From Treponema sp. (GTDB taxonomy: Bacteria > Spirochaetota > Spirochaetia > Treponematales > Treponemataceae), in NCBI GenBank assembly GCA_016287815.1, contig JAEEWW010000002.1, positions 1 through 64,000 on the forward strand: DNA of 64,000 bases, written 5' to 3'. This document shows, piece by piece, positions 43,818 to 52,165 of this stretch (its first letter is position 1; each line of letters opens with the position of its first letter). The position numbers and the translations under genes were made by a program. The notes below the pieces were generated by a model. That model was not told the origin of the DNA. It saw only the letters and a program-made list of their open reading frames with translations, and searched no databases.

Positions 43818-46283
43818 TTGGCTAGCATGATTCTAAAAATGTCCGGAGTAACTATGCTGTATATCGTACTTACAGCATCCATTTGGCTCTGGGCTAAAGA
43901 TCAGAAATTGTCAGGATTTAAGCAAACCATTATTGGAATCATCTTTGGCCTTAGTTCTGTTTTATCTACACATTTTGGTGTTCCTTATGAACACATGGTA
44001 ATCAATGTACGCGATATTGGACCACTTGCTGCCGGGCTGTTTTTTTCTCCGGCTTCCGGTGTTATTGCAGGGCTTATTGGCGGTATTGAACGGTATATCG
44101 TAGGTACATATTTTGGCATAGGTTCATATACAAGAATAGCCTGTAGCGTTTCTACGTGCCTTGCAGGATTTGTTGCCCTTATTATGCGTACAAAAATATT
44201 TAAGGGCAGAAAGCCTTCTCCGTTTTATGCATTTTTTATGGGTTCAGTTATGGAAGTTTTCCATATGAACACTGTGTTTATCACTCATCAAGCTGATATG
44301 AGGATGGCTTTTTCCGTTGTAAGTATATCTTCAATTCCTATGATAATATTTACCGGAATAGGGCTGGCGCTTTCTTCACTTTTATTGCAGGTTCTTACAG
44401 GTGAGTGGAATAATCCTTTAAGAAAGCAAAGGGAAGAAGAAGTTTCTTTATCACAGAAATTCCAGAGATGGCTTTTTATAATAACTTCAATCGTAATTCT
44501 TGGAAATTTTATATTTTCGTTTATGGTACAAAGCCGTTCTGCCTATCAGAATGGAAAAGTCCTTCTTGAAGAAAATTCTAAAAATATAAAAGCCGGTTAT
44601 TTAAATGGTGAAAAAATTATAAGTGCGGACAGCAATATTATCTATGCAATTATTTCTGAAGACGGCACGGTTATTAAAGGAAATAATCCACGTATAAGTG
44701 CAGTTTTTGATGATTATAAAAATATAGAAAAAGATGCGGGAACGACAAAAAATACGGTATTGTGGGGAGTAAAATCTCTGGTTTATATAAACAAACTTGA
44801 TGATAATTCCCTGATAATAACTTCAATTGATAAAAGCGAAGCTTACTGGTACAGAGATGCTCAGGCATATGAAACTGCATTTGCTGATATTCTGCTCTTT
44901 ACGGTAATTTACGTGCTTATAGCTTATCTTGTAAATCAGATTGTCGTTAATAATATTCAGCTTATAAATGCTTCTCTTTCAAAGATTACAAACGGAAATT
45001 TGAACGAAGTCGTTACTGTAAGGAATTCTTCGGAGTTTGCGTCTTTATCAGATGATATAAATCAGACTGTTGTAACTTTAAAAGGATATATCGAGGCAGC
45101 TGAAAAACGAATAGAACAGGAACTTTTGCTTGCGCGGACGATTCAACTTTCTGCTCTTCCGCAGAATTTTAATTTCCCTGAAAGAAATGAATTTGAATTG
45201 TATGCGACCATGAAGCCTGCCAAAGAAGTTGGCGGTGACTTTTATGATTTTTTCTTTGTAAAACGTGATAAGATTGCGCTTGTAATTGCGGATGTTTCAG
45301 ACAAAGGAATTCCTGCGGCTTTATTTATGATGCGCAGTAAAACTGCAATAAGAAGTTTTGCAGAAGGCGGCGGGACTCTTGAAGATGTAATGACAAGGGT
45401 GAATAAAGCCTTGTATGAAGGTAACGATGCAGAAATGTTTGTTACCGCCTGGATTGGAATATTGGATTTAAAGACCGGTATAATGCAGTGTGCCAATGCT
45501 GGTCATGAGTATCCTGCAATTATGCGTTCAAACGGCCGGTATGAACTTTTCAAGGATAAGCACGGTATTCCGCTTGCCGCAATGGATGAAATAAAAGTAA
45601 AAACCTACGAACTTCAGCTTTATCCCGGAGACAGATTATTTGTTTATACGGACGGAGTTCCTGAAGCCATAAATGAAAATAAAGAACAGTATGGTACGGA
45701 CAGAATGATAGAAGCTTTAAACCGTACAACCGATAAAACTGTTTCTGAAACCTTAGCTGCTGTGGCAGAAGACATAAATAATTATAAAGGAAAAGCTGAT
45801 CAGTTTGATGATATAACTATGCTTGGATTTGATTTTATAAGATTTGCAAAATTTATACGCAGCGGAGAAAAATATAAAAAGCAGCTTACTATAGAAGCTT
45901 CAACCGATAATCTTCAGAAGGTTATGGACTTTATAGGTTCAAATCTGAATGAAATAAGGTGTGATGCAAAAAATAAAACAAAAATTGAAGTTTCCGTTGA
46001 AGAATTGTTTGTAAATATTGCAAGTTACGCTTATTCTAATAAGGAAGGAAGTGCAGAAATTTCTTTTGATTTTGATGCAGCTTCAAGAACTGTTTCGATA
46101 GTTTTTGCAGACAGCGGTATCCGCTATAATCCGCTTGAAAAAGAAGATCCTGATATAACTCTTTCTGCTGAAGAGAGACAAATCGGAGGTCTTGGAATAT
46201 TTATGGTTAAAAAATATATGGATGAAGTCCTGTATGATTTTGTGGAAAACAAAAACATCGTGACTATCATCAAAAAAATATGA
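43818..46283 (+). CDS. Membrane PP2C phosphatase fused to RsbW-like kinase
   Basis: An 821-residue signalling protein. Domains in order: a 5TMR-LytS-type membrane region (about 1-190, with the NVRDIGPLAAGLFFSP signature), another membrane helix (about 216-236), an extracytoplasmic loop, a last helix (about 354-376), HAMP, a SpoIIE/PP2C phosphatase (GGDFYDFF, ADVSDKGIPAALFM, NAGHEYP, YTDGVPEA) and a C-terminal HATPase with GGLGIFMVKKYMD. The start is TTG with AGGAGA 7 bases upstream. With the STAS protein encoded 15 bases later it forms a partner-switching unit in which phosphatase and kinase are one polypeptide. Confidence 0.9.
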   Translation: MASMILKMSGVTMLYIVLTASIWLWAKDQKLSGFKQTIIGIIFGLSSVLSTHFGVPYEHMVINVRDIGPLAAGLFFSPASGVIAGLIGGIERYIVGTYFGIGSYTRIACSVSTCLAGFVALIMRTKIFKGRKPSPFYAFFMGSVMEVFHMNTVFITHQADMRMAFSVVSISSIPMIIFTGIGLALSSLLLQVLTGEWNNPLRKQREEEVSLSQKFQRWLFIITSIVILGNFIFSFMVQSRSAYQNGKVLLEENSKNIKAGYLNGEKIISADSNIIYAIISEDGTVIKGNNPRISAVFDDYKNIEKDAGTTKNTVLWGVKSLVYINKLDDNSLIITSIDKSEAYWYRDAQAYETAFADILLFTVIYVLIAYLVNQIVVNNIQLINASLSKITNGNLNEVVTVRNSSEFASLSDDINQTVVTLKGYIEAAEKRIEQELLLARTIQLSALPQNFNFPERNEFELYATMKPAKEVGGDFYDFFFVKRDKIALVIADVSDKGIPAALFMMRSKTAIRSFAEGGGTLEDVMTRVNKALYEGNDAEMFVTAWIGILDLKTGIMQCANAGHEYPAIMRSNGRYELFKDKHGIPLAAMDEIKVKTYELQLYPGDRLFVYTDGVPEAINENKEQYGTDRMIEALNRTTDKTVSETLAAVAEDINNYKGKADQFDDITMLGFDFIRFAKFIRSGEKYKKQLTIEASTDNLQKVMDFIGSNLNEIRCDAKNKTKIEVSVEELFVNIASYAYSNKEGSAEISFDFDAASRTVSIVFADSGIRYNPLEKEDPDITLSAEERQIGGLGIFMVKKYMDEVLYDFVENKNIVTIIKKI

Positions 46284-46298
46284 TGGAGGAAAAAATCT

Positions 46299-46598
46299 AT
46301 GTTAAACATCACAAAGGAAACTAATGATGGCAATTTGAAATTTGTTCTGGAAGGCAGACTTGATACAACTACTGCCCCTCAGCTTGAAGAAGCTGTTAAT
46401 TCCAGCATTACGGGAATTACAAATCTTTGCTTTGATTTTGCAAAACTTGAATATATTTCAAGTGCGGGATTACGTGTTCTTCTTTCTACTCAGAAAAAAA
46501 TGAATACGCAGGGAAAAATGAATATAGTAAATGTTCCTGAATCGATTGTAGAAGTTTTTGAAGTTACAGGTTTTGCGGATATTCTTAATATCCAATAA
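46299..46598 (+). CDS. STAS-domain anti-sigma factor antagonist
   Basis: A 99-residue single STAS domain. The phosphorylation loop YISSAGLRVLL carries the acceptor Ser (54 or 55), as in SpoIIAA/RsbV. GGAGG lies 9 bases before the ATG. The upstream gene encodes both a PP2C phosphatase and an RsbW-like kinase, so this protein is the likely substrate of both. The final target, a sigma factor or another protein, is not in the window. Confidence 0.92.
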   Translation: MLNITKETNDGNLKFVLEGRLDTTTAPQLEEAVNSSITGITNLCFDFAKLEYISSAGLRVLLSTQKKMNTQGKMNIVNVPESIVEVFEVTGFADILNIQ

Positions 46599-46624
46599 GA
46601 TTTATAAGGAACTTTTTAACGCAC

Positions 46625-47719
46625 ATGGCAGGAAGACTTGGAATAATCGCGCTGGAATCTGCTAAAGAAGCGGGAGCGAAAATTGACTCCATTCTTTCAG
46701 AATGGAGAGGAGGCGAGCATTTTCTTTTGCACGCTCAGTGTCCGCGTTTTGGAAGTGGGGAAGCAAAAGGAATTATAAAAGAAAGTGTACGTGACCGGGA
46801 TTTGTATATAATTGTTGATGTGTGCAATCCCTCGGTTACATACATGATGGACGGTAGTGAAAACCGCATGTCGCCTGATGATCATTATCAGGATTTAAAG
46901 CGGGTAATTGCCGCTGCCAACGGCAAAGCCGACAGGATTACGGTTGTCATGCCGTTTTTATACGAAAGCCGCCAGCATCGCCGTACGGGGCGCGAAAGCC
47001 TGGACTGTGCACTCATGCTTCGTGAATTGGAAAACATGGGGGTACATGACATCATTACTTTTGATGCCCATGATCCAAGGGTTCAGAATTCAATTCCGTT
47101 GAGCGGATTTGAAGATGTTTCTCCTGCGTTACAGTTTGCCCAGGCTCTTTTAACGGAATATGAGGATTTACAGATAGATCCCGAACATATGATGTTTATT
47201 TCGCCTGATGAAGGGGCCATGCAAAGAGTTGTTTTTATGGCATCTTTGTTTGGCGTAAACATCGGAATGTTTTACAAAAGACGTGATTACGCCACGATTG
47301 TAAACGGTGTAAATCCTATTGTAGCCCATGATTTCTGCGGTGAATCTGTAGAAGGCAAGGATGTTATTGTAATTGATGACATGATTGCATCCGGCGGCAG
47401 CATGGTTGATACAGCCACAAAGCTAAAATCAATGGGCGCAAACCGTGTATTTGTTTTTTCTACGTTTGGACTTTTTACGCATGGCTTTAAGAAATTTGAT
47501 GAAGCATACAGTAAAGGTATGTTTGACCGTATTTTTACTACAAATTTGATTTACCAGAAAAGTGAACTTCTGGAAAAGCCATGGTATTTTTCTGTAGGTC
47601 TGAACCGTTATATAGCAGCCATTATAGACACGCTTAATAAAGGCAACAGTCTTGAAGAACTTATTCGTCCTGCAAAGCGCATAAAGGAAATGGTGGAAGT
47701 TTATAGGAAAAAGAAATGA
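46625..47719 (+). CDS. prs: Ribose-phosphate pyrophosphokinase
   Basis: A 364-residue enzyme making PRPP from ribose 5-phosphate and ATP for nucleotide, His and Trp synthesis. The flexible-loop and catalytic region ESRQHRRTGRESL, DAHDPRVQ and the PRPP loop VIVIDDMIASGGSM are visible. It is about 50 residues longer than standard Prs, with extra sequence in the N-terminal half and at the C-terminus. It lies 26 bases after the STAS gene on the same strand, though a separate promoter cannot be excluded. Confidence 0.93.
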   Translation: MAGRLGIIALESAKEAGAKIDSILSEWRGGEHFLLHAQCPRFGSGEAKGIIKESVRDRDLYIIVDVCNPSVTYMMDGSENRMSPDDHYQDLKRVIAAANGKADRITVVMPFLYESRQHRRTGRESLDCALMLRELENMGVHDIITFDAHDPRVQNSIPLSGFEDVSPALQFAQALLTEYEDLQIDPEHMMFISPDEGAMQRVVFMASLFGVNIGMFYKRRDYATIVNGVNPIVAHDFCGESVEGKDVIVIDDMIASGGSMVDTATKLKSMGANRVFVFSTFGLFTHGFKKFDEAYSKGMFDRIFTTNLIYQKSELLEKPWYFSVGLNRYIAAIIDTLNKGNSLEELIRPAKRIKEMVEVYRKKK

Positions 47720-47725
47720 AGTATT

Positions 47726-47757
47726 GCGGCATTTATGTTTTTATGCATAACTGCCGC
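47726..47757. terminator. Hairpin between convergent genes
   Basis: GCGGCA-T-TTATG (47726-47737) pairs with CATAA-C-TGCCGC (47746-47757). It is a plausible bidirectional terminator, although the T-run is short. Confidence 0.55.
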
Positions 47758-47765
47758 GTTTAAAC

Positions 47766-48212
47766 TTATTCTGCTGAACCTTCGGCTGTGCGCTCTGCAG
47801 CACCCTTTGTAAATTCAGAGATTTTTTCTGCTGCAGAACTGCCTGCTTTTTTAATTTTTTTACCGGCACTTTTCATGCTTTTCTTAAATTTGCCGTCTTC
47901 TTTTTTTTCTGATTTTTTATCAGCTTCTTCGGAATCTTTTTCATCACTCGCTTTTTCTGATTTATCAGTTTTTTCGTTTTCGGATTTTTCGTCTGCAGAT
48001 TTTACGGATTCCTTTTTATCAGACTCCGTACTTTCTGCTTCGGTGCTGCTTTCCGAATGATCACCTTCTTTTGTGCGTTCAACAACCTGAGATGTTTTAG
48101 ACTTTATTTTAGTAAATAAACCTTCTTTTTTTTCTGCTTCTTCTTTTGCAAAGCATAAAGAAAGGGCAGCAAATAATAACATTGCAATAGAAATAATATT
48201 TTTCGTTTTCAT
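47766..48212 (-). CDS. Exported Lys/Glu/Ser-rich low-complexity protein
   Basis: A 148-residue protein with a signal peptide (MKTKNIISIAMLLFAAL, cut likely after CFA). The mature part is almost wholly Lys, Glu, Ser and Asp in short repeats (KSENEKTDKSEKASDEKD), with a more hydrophobic amphipathic C-terminal segment (AGSSAAEKISEFTKGAAE). It is probably disordered and periplasmic. No family is recognised. It has its own -10 box 6 bases from the ATG. The 22-bp tandem array lies behind its promoter. Confidence 0.7.
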   Translation of the reverse strand: MKTKNIISIAMLLFAALSLCFAKEEAEKKEGLFTKIKSKTSQVVERTKEGDHSESSTEAESTESDKKESVKSADEKSENEKTDKSEKASDEKDSEEADKKSEKKEDGKFKKSMKSAGKKIKKAGSSAAEKISEFTKGAAERTAEGSAE

Positions 48213-48218
48213 GCTGAT

Positions 48219-48224
48219 AGTATA
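48219..48224 (-). promoter_or_regulatory. -10 box of Lys/Glu-rich gene, leaderless configuration
   Basis: TATACT on the minus strand (48224-48219) ends 6 bases (ATCAGC) before the ATG at 48212. The -35 (TAGATT at 17 bases) is weak. No Shine-Dalgarno. Confidence 0.5.
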
Positions 48225-48286
48225 GACCTAAGGCATAAAAAAATCTATTGATTCCATACTATGCCCCAGAGTTTTAGTACGAGCAC

Positions 48287-48507
48287 ACAAAAGTCAATTT
48301 TACGGCCGTATAAAAGTTAATTTACGGTCGTACAAAAGTTAATTTACGACCGTACCAGAGTTAATTTACGACCGTACAAAAGTTAATTTACGGCCGTGCA
48401 AAAGTTAATTTCCGACCGTACATGAGATAATTTACGGCCGTGCAAAAGTTAATTTACGACCGTATAAAAGTTAATTTACGACCGTACATGAGATAATTTC
48501 CGACCGT
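48287..48507. repeat. Ten-unit 22-bp tandem repeat array
   Basis: Ten head-to-tail units of 22 bp (the first 23 bp) with consensus two-base lead RY then AAAAGTTAATTTACGRCCGT. Units begin at 48287, 48310, 48332, 48354, 48376, 48398, 48420, 48442, 48464 and 48486. Units 4, 7 and 10 carry CAGAG or ATGAG variants, so every third unit differs (66-bp higher-order period). The core ACGGCCGT is palindromic. 22 is not a multiple of 3, and no open frame crosses the array. It is not CRISPR: there are no spacers. Confidence 0.9.
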
Positions 48508-48521
48508 AAGCAAAGCGTTAT

Positions 48522-48623
48522 TTTGTGTACTGGAATAAAAGCCAGTGTCTATGAAAGTACACAAATGGTATATCGTACTTCTTTCAGATTGCATTGCATG
48601 GAATCTTCCTTTTCTGATAAAAT
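48522..48623 (+). promoter_or_regulatory. Inverted repeat and MFS gene promoter, near-leaderless
   Basis: TTTGTGTACT (48522-48531) is perfectly inverted as AGTACACAAA (48556-48565). TTGCAT (48594-48599), 18-base spacer and TAAAAT (48618-48623) then form a promoter ending 9 bases before the ATG at 48633. No Shine-Dalgarno. Together with the array this fills the 420-bp gap before the MFS gene. Confidence 0.55.
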
Positions 48624-48632
48624 CGCCTTAAT

Positions 48633-49823
48633 ATGAATAAACTATCATCTATTTTTAAAGAATCATCAAAGTACAAAATGCTTTTTCTTTCTATCTTTAT
48701 GATGGCAATCGGTTATGGGCTTCATAAAGGAATTCTGGACAACTATCTTGCTGAAGTTGTTAAAATGAACGGCATGGATCGTGGCATTACAGAGTTTTTC
48801 CGCGAAATACCGGGCTTTCTTTTAATTTTTATTCTTGCCATTCTATATAAGTTTTCCGCAGAAAACATTTATAAAATCGGCGGAGTTTTTATGGTTATAG
48901 GAATGGCTTTACTGGCTTTTATTGCTCCTGTAAAAACGCTCATTATCCTTTCAATCTGTATCTATTCTACCGGCGAACACATTCAGCTTGGAATGAAAAA
49001 CACGCTTACGCTGGAATATTCAAAGGAAGGTTCAGGCGGAAGAGGACTCGGCTGGCAAAATGCAATTCACCAGATTGGAACTTTAATCGGATACATTGCA
49101 ATAATAATTGTCTTTTCTGCAATAACTGCTAACAAGCCGTACAAGAGCGTTTATATTGTTTCCACAGTATTTATGATTTTTGCCCTGATTTTTGGTCTGC
49201 ATCTTACAGCTAACAGTAAAACGGACAAATCTAAAAACCGCTTTTATTTTAGAAAGAAATTTACAAAGTATTACATGCTCGAAGTTTTCTACGGGGCACG
49301 CAAACAGGTTTTCTTTACCTTTGGACCTTACGTACTTATTCTGTTTTACGGCGCAAAAGCTTCTGTTATAAGCCTTCTTTTTGCAGTTTCTGCAATTTCG
49401 TGCTTTTTGATTTCTCCGCTGATTGGAAAAATCATTGATAAAATAGGCTACAAAACCGTAATGATAAGTGACACATTGATTTTAGTTATAGTCTGCTTTT
49501 TCTACGGCTTTGCGCATCATATTTTTCCAAAAAACATTGCGTTTATCGTCTGCTGCGTAAACTACGTACTTGATTCAATTATTTCGCTTGCAGCAATGGC
49601 TTCCAATGTTTACGTTCAGGATATTTCAGACAGCGCAGAAGAAATCCGTGCTACAATTTCTACAGGAATAAGCGTTAACCATGCAATTACAATTTTGATT
49701 GCGCTTTTTGGCGGATGGATATGGCAGAGATTGGGAATTGAAACATTGTTTGTAATTTCGGCCGTTCTTGGTCTTTGCAACAGCGCTTACGCTGCTTCTA
49801 TAAAATTGCCGAAGCAAAGCTGA
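48633..49823 (+). CDS. Major facilitator superfamily transporter
   Basis: A 396-residue membrane protein with about 11-12 hydrophobic segments and the typical central break (loop NSKTDKSKNRFYFRKKF near residue 200) separating two six-helix bundles. The substrate cannot be read from sequence. An FtsH-like AAA gene follows 41 bases downstream on the same strand and may be co-transcribed. The promoter is preceded by the 22-bp tandem array and a long inverted repeat, so its expression may be specially controlled. Confidence 0.8.
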   Translation: MNKLSSIFKESSKYKMLFLSIFMMAIGYGLHKGILDNYLAEVVKMNGMDRGITEFFREIPGFLLIFILAILYKFSAENIYKIGGVFMVIGMALLAFIAPVKTLIILSICIYSTGEHIQLGMKNTLTLEYSKEGSGGRGLGWQNAIHQIGTLIGYIAIIIVFSAITANKPYKSVYIVSTVFMIFALIFGLHLTANSKTDKSKNRFYFRKKFTKYYMLEVFYGARKQVFFTFGPYVLILFYGAKASVISLLFAVSAISCFLISPLIGKIIDKIGYKTVMISDTLILVIVCFFYGFAHHIFPKNIAFIVCCVNYVLDSIISLAAMASNVYVQDISDSAEEIRATISTGISVNHAITILIALFGGWIWQRLGIETLFVISAVLGLCNSAYAASIKLPKQS

Positions 49824-49864
49824 TTTTATACTGATTTTTATAAAAAAAATACCAGAGGTGAAAA

Positions 49865-51010
49865 ATGAAAGCAAAAAATAAAATGATTTACATTACGGCT
49901 ATTATTGCAGTTCTTGCAGCAGCGGCTTATTTTGCATTTGATTATTTTTCACCGAAGGCAGAATTTGTAACCTATGCAGATTTCTATAAAAAAGTTGAAA
50001 ACGGTGACATAGCATCGGTAAAAATTAGCGGCGAAAAAATCAATTATTTAACAAAGGACAGTGAAGTCCTGTTTGAAACAGAAAATCCTGATTCACCTTT
50101 TTTGAAAGAATTTTTAATGCGGAACGGTGTAAAGGTTTCTATAGAAAAAGATGTTTCTGATATTATTTCGCTCGTTCTTGATTCTGTGTTTTATCTGTTT
50201 TTCTTTTCTGTATTTTTCTTTGTTTTCAGAAAATTTATCAGTCCGAATACTTTTAAAGTGGTTCATAAAACTGGTGTAAAATTTGATGACGTTGTAGGCA
50301 TGGAAAGCCTTAAAAAAGACATGCAGACCGTTATGGAAATTATGAAAAATCCTCTGTTCTATGCAAAAAAAGGAATCCGCATGCCGAAAGGAATTTTACT
50401 TGAAGGTGAACCAGGAAACGGAAAAACCCTTTTTGCAAAAGCACTGGCAGGCGAAGCAAAGGTTAATTTTATTCCTGCAAAAGCTACGGATTTTGAAAGC
50501 ATGTTCATGGCAATCGGGCCGATGAAAGTTAAGCTGCTTTTTAGAAAAGCCCGTCGCCGCGCTCCATGCATTGTTTTTATAGACGAATTTGACGGAATCG
50601 GGACAAGACGGAATTATTCAGGCTCTGCAATAGAAACAGAAAATACAAGAATTGTTACGGCGCTGCTTAACGAGCTTGACGGTTTTGAAGCAACAAATGG
50701 AGTTCTTGTTCTTGCTGCAACAAACAGTATTCAGGCTTTAGACCCGGCTCTAATCCGCCCGGGACGTTTTGATGCAAGATTTAAAGTACCTTATCCGGAT
50801 GAAAAAGACCGAATCCTTTTATGTAAAATGTATCTGCGCGGAAAAAGCCCTGCATCAGATTGTACTCCGGAAAATCTTGCAAAACTGTTTAACGGTTTCA
50901 GCTGTGCAAAAATAGAAAGCACGCTAAACAGGGCAAGCCTTTTAAGCATTCAAAACGGAAAAGACAGTTTTTCTATAGAAGATGTAAAAACTGCCGCCCG
51001 CGAAGTCTAG
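49865..51010 (+). CDS. FtsH-like AAA ATPase lacking the protease domain
   Basis: A 381-residue membrane AAA protein. Two membrane helices (about 8-28 and 102-122) flank an FtsH-type extracytoplasmic domain. The AAA module has Walker A EGEPGNGKT (about 180), Walker B IVFIDEFDGIG and the second region of homology AATNSIQALDPALIRPGRFD. It ends at the AAA lid; the M41 peptidase with HEXXH, normally about 200 more residues, is absent. The pore loop keeps Phe but reads FMAIGPM instead of FVGVGAS. It may unfold or extract membrane proteins without cutting them. AGAGGTG precedes the ATG. Confidence 0.88.
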   Translation: MKAKNKMIYITAIIAVLAAAAYFAFDYFSPKAEFVTYADFYKKVENGDIASVKISGEKINYLTKDSEVLFETENPDSPFLKEFLMRNGVKVSIEKDVSDIISLVLDSVFYLFFFSVFFFVFRKFISPNTFKVVHKTGVKFDDVVGMESLKKDMQTVMEIMKNPLFYAKKGIRMPKGILLEGEPGNGKTLFAKALAGEAKVNFIPAKATDFESMFMAIGPMKVKLLFRKARRRAPCIVFIDEFDGIGTRRNYSGSAIETENTRIVTALLNELDGFEATNGVLVLAATNSIQALDPALIRPGRFDARFKVPYPDEKDRILLCKMYLRGKSPASDCTPENLAKLFNGFSCAKIESTLNRASLLSIQNGKDSFSIEDVKTAAREV

Positions 51011-51018
51011 CTTTTCTG

Positions 51019-52002
51019 TCAGTTTGCGGCTTTTTTGAATTTTCCTGCAAGCTGTGAAACTATGATTGCAAAAAACATTATTGCGCAGCCTGTAATTTCG
51101 CGGGCGGAAAGAGTTTCGTGAATATAGATTGCCCCTGAAATTGCTGCAAAAACAGATTCCATGCACATCAAAAGCGAAGCAATTGTTGCTTCGCAGTATT
51201 TTTGGCCTATAACCTGCATTGTGTAGGCAAAGCCGCAGCTTAGTATACCCGAATACAAAATAGGAAAAATAGCAGAACGAATCTGTTCGATTTTTGGTTC
51301 TTCAAAAATAAACATTAAAACTGTAGAAATTATTCCGCATGTAAAAAACTGAACGCATGAAAGTTTTACTCCGTCGCAGTCTGGTGCCCAGCGTTCTATT
51401 GCTAGAATCTGAAAAGAAAAGAAAACAGCACATACCAATGCAAGAAAATCTCCTTTACCTGTGAACGAAACGGAAGATTTTTCAAAACACAAAAAATAAA
51501 GTCCGATAAACCCAAGTGCTATACAAAGCCATGTTAAAACAGGAATTCTTTTGTTCAGTATAAATAAGCCGAGAATCGGAACAAAGAACATGTACATTGC
51601 CGTTATAAAGGCAATCTTTCCTGCTGTCATTCCCGGTTCATAAAATGCAAACTGCTGAAGGTTTGTGGCGATGCACAAAAATATTCCTATTATAATTCCG
51701 TGCTTTATTGTCTTTCTGTTTTTTATACGGTTTTCCCTGCGTTCTGATTCATTCATTCTGGAAGTAAGATATCTTTCCTGAATAAAAATAAATGGCATAA
51801 GAAAAATAGAGCCTATAAGCGTTCTGCAGCCCATAAAGGTAAATGCCTGTACTGAATTGCTTCCAAGACTTTGTGAAACAAAAGAAGTACCCCAGATAAA
51901 TGCGGTTGCAAGAAGCATTATTACGCCTTTTGTCTGAGTTTTGATTTTTAGTTCTGCCTGATTTGTTGAAAATGGGCTTTGTTCTTTATCGATTTTATTC
52001 AT
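51019..52002 (-). CDS. EamA/DMT-family transporter
   Basis: A 327-residue protein with ten membrane segments in two EamA repeats, the drug/metabolite transporter pattern (ATAFIWGTSFVSQ in the first repeat, SVFAAISGAIYIHETLS in the second). Such proteins export amino acids, metabolites or drugs. The direction and substrate are unknown. Its stop is 8 bp from the convergent FtsH-like gene, and it has a good leaderless-type promoter. Confidence 0.87.
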   Translation of the reverse strand: MNKIDKEQSPFSTNQAELKIKTQTKGVIMLLATAFIWGTSFVSQSLGSNSVQAFTFMGCRTLIGSIFLMPFIFIQERYLTSRMNESERRENRIKNRKTIKHGIIIGIFLCIATNLQQFAFYEPGMTAGKIAFITAMYMFFVPILGLFILNKRIPVLTWLCIALGFIGLYFLCFEKSSVSFTGKGDFLALVCAVFFSFQILAIERWAPDCDGVKLSCVQFFTCGIISTVLMFIFEEPKIEQIRSAIFPILYSGILSCGFAYTMQVIGQKYCEATIASLLMCMESVFAAISGAIYIHETLSAREITGCAIMFFAIIVSQLAGKFKKAAN

Positions 52003-52010
52003 GTCTACGG

Positions 52011-52039
52011 ATAATAAAATCTTGCCGTAAAAAATTCAA
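52011..52039 (-). promoter_or_regulatory. EamA gene promoter, near-leaderless
   Basis: On the minus strand TTGAAT (52039-52034), 17-base spacer, TATTAT (52016-52011), 8 bases to the ATG at 52002. No Shine-Dalgarno. Confidence 0.55.
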
Positions 52040-52165
52040 TCATTTATGTGCTTGAGCTATTTATATATTTGACCAGGCGGGAGCTGCGATTTATACTAAA
52101 CCAATATTTTATTCTTAAATTTGTTTTAAGAAATACGATTATGCGTTATAATGGTTTAACATAAC

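Noticed and set aside
48287..48507. CRISPR array
   Set aside because: The 22-bp units are directly adjacent with no spacers, and no cas gene is in the window.
49865..51010. Frameshifted full-length ftsH
   Set aside because: The convergent EamA gene begins its stop 8 bp later, so there is no room for a peptidase remnant in any frame.
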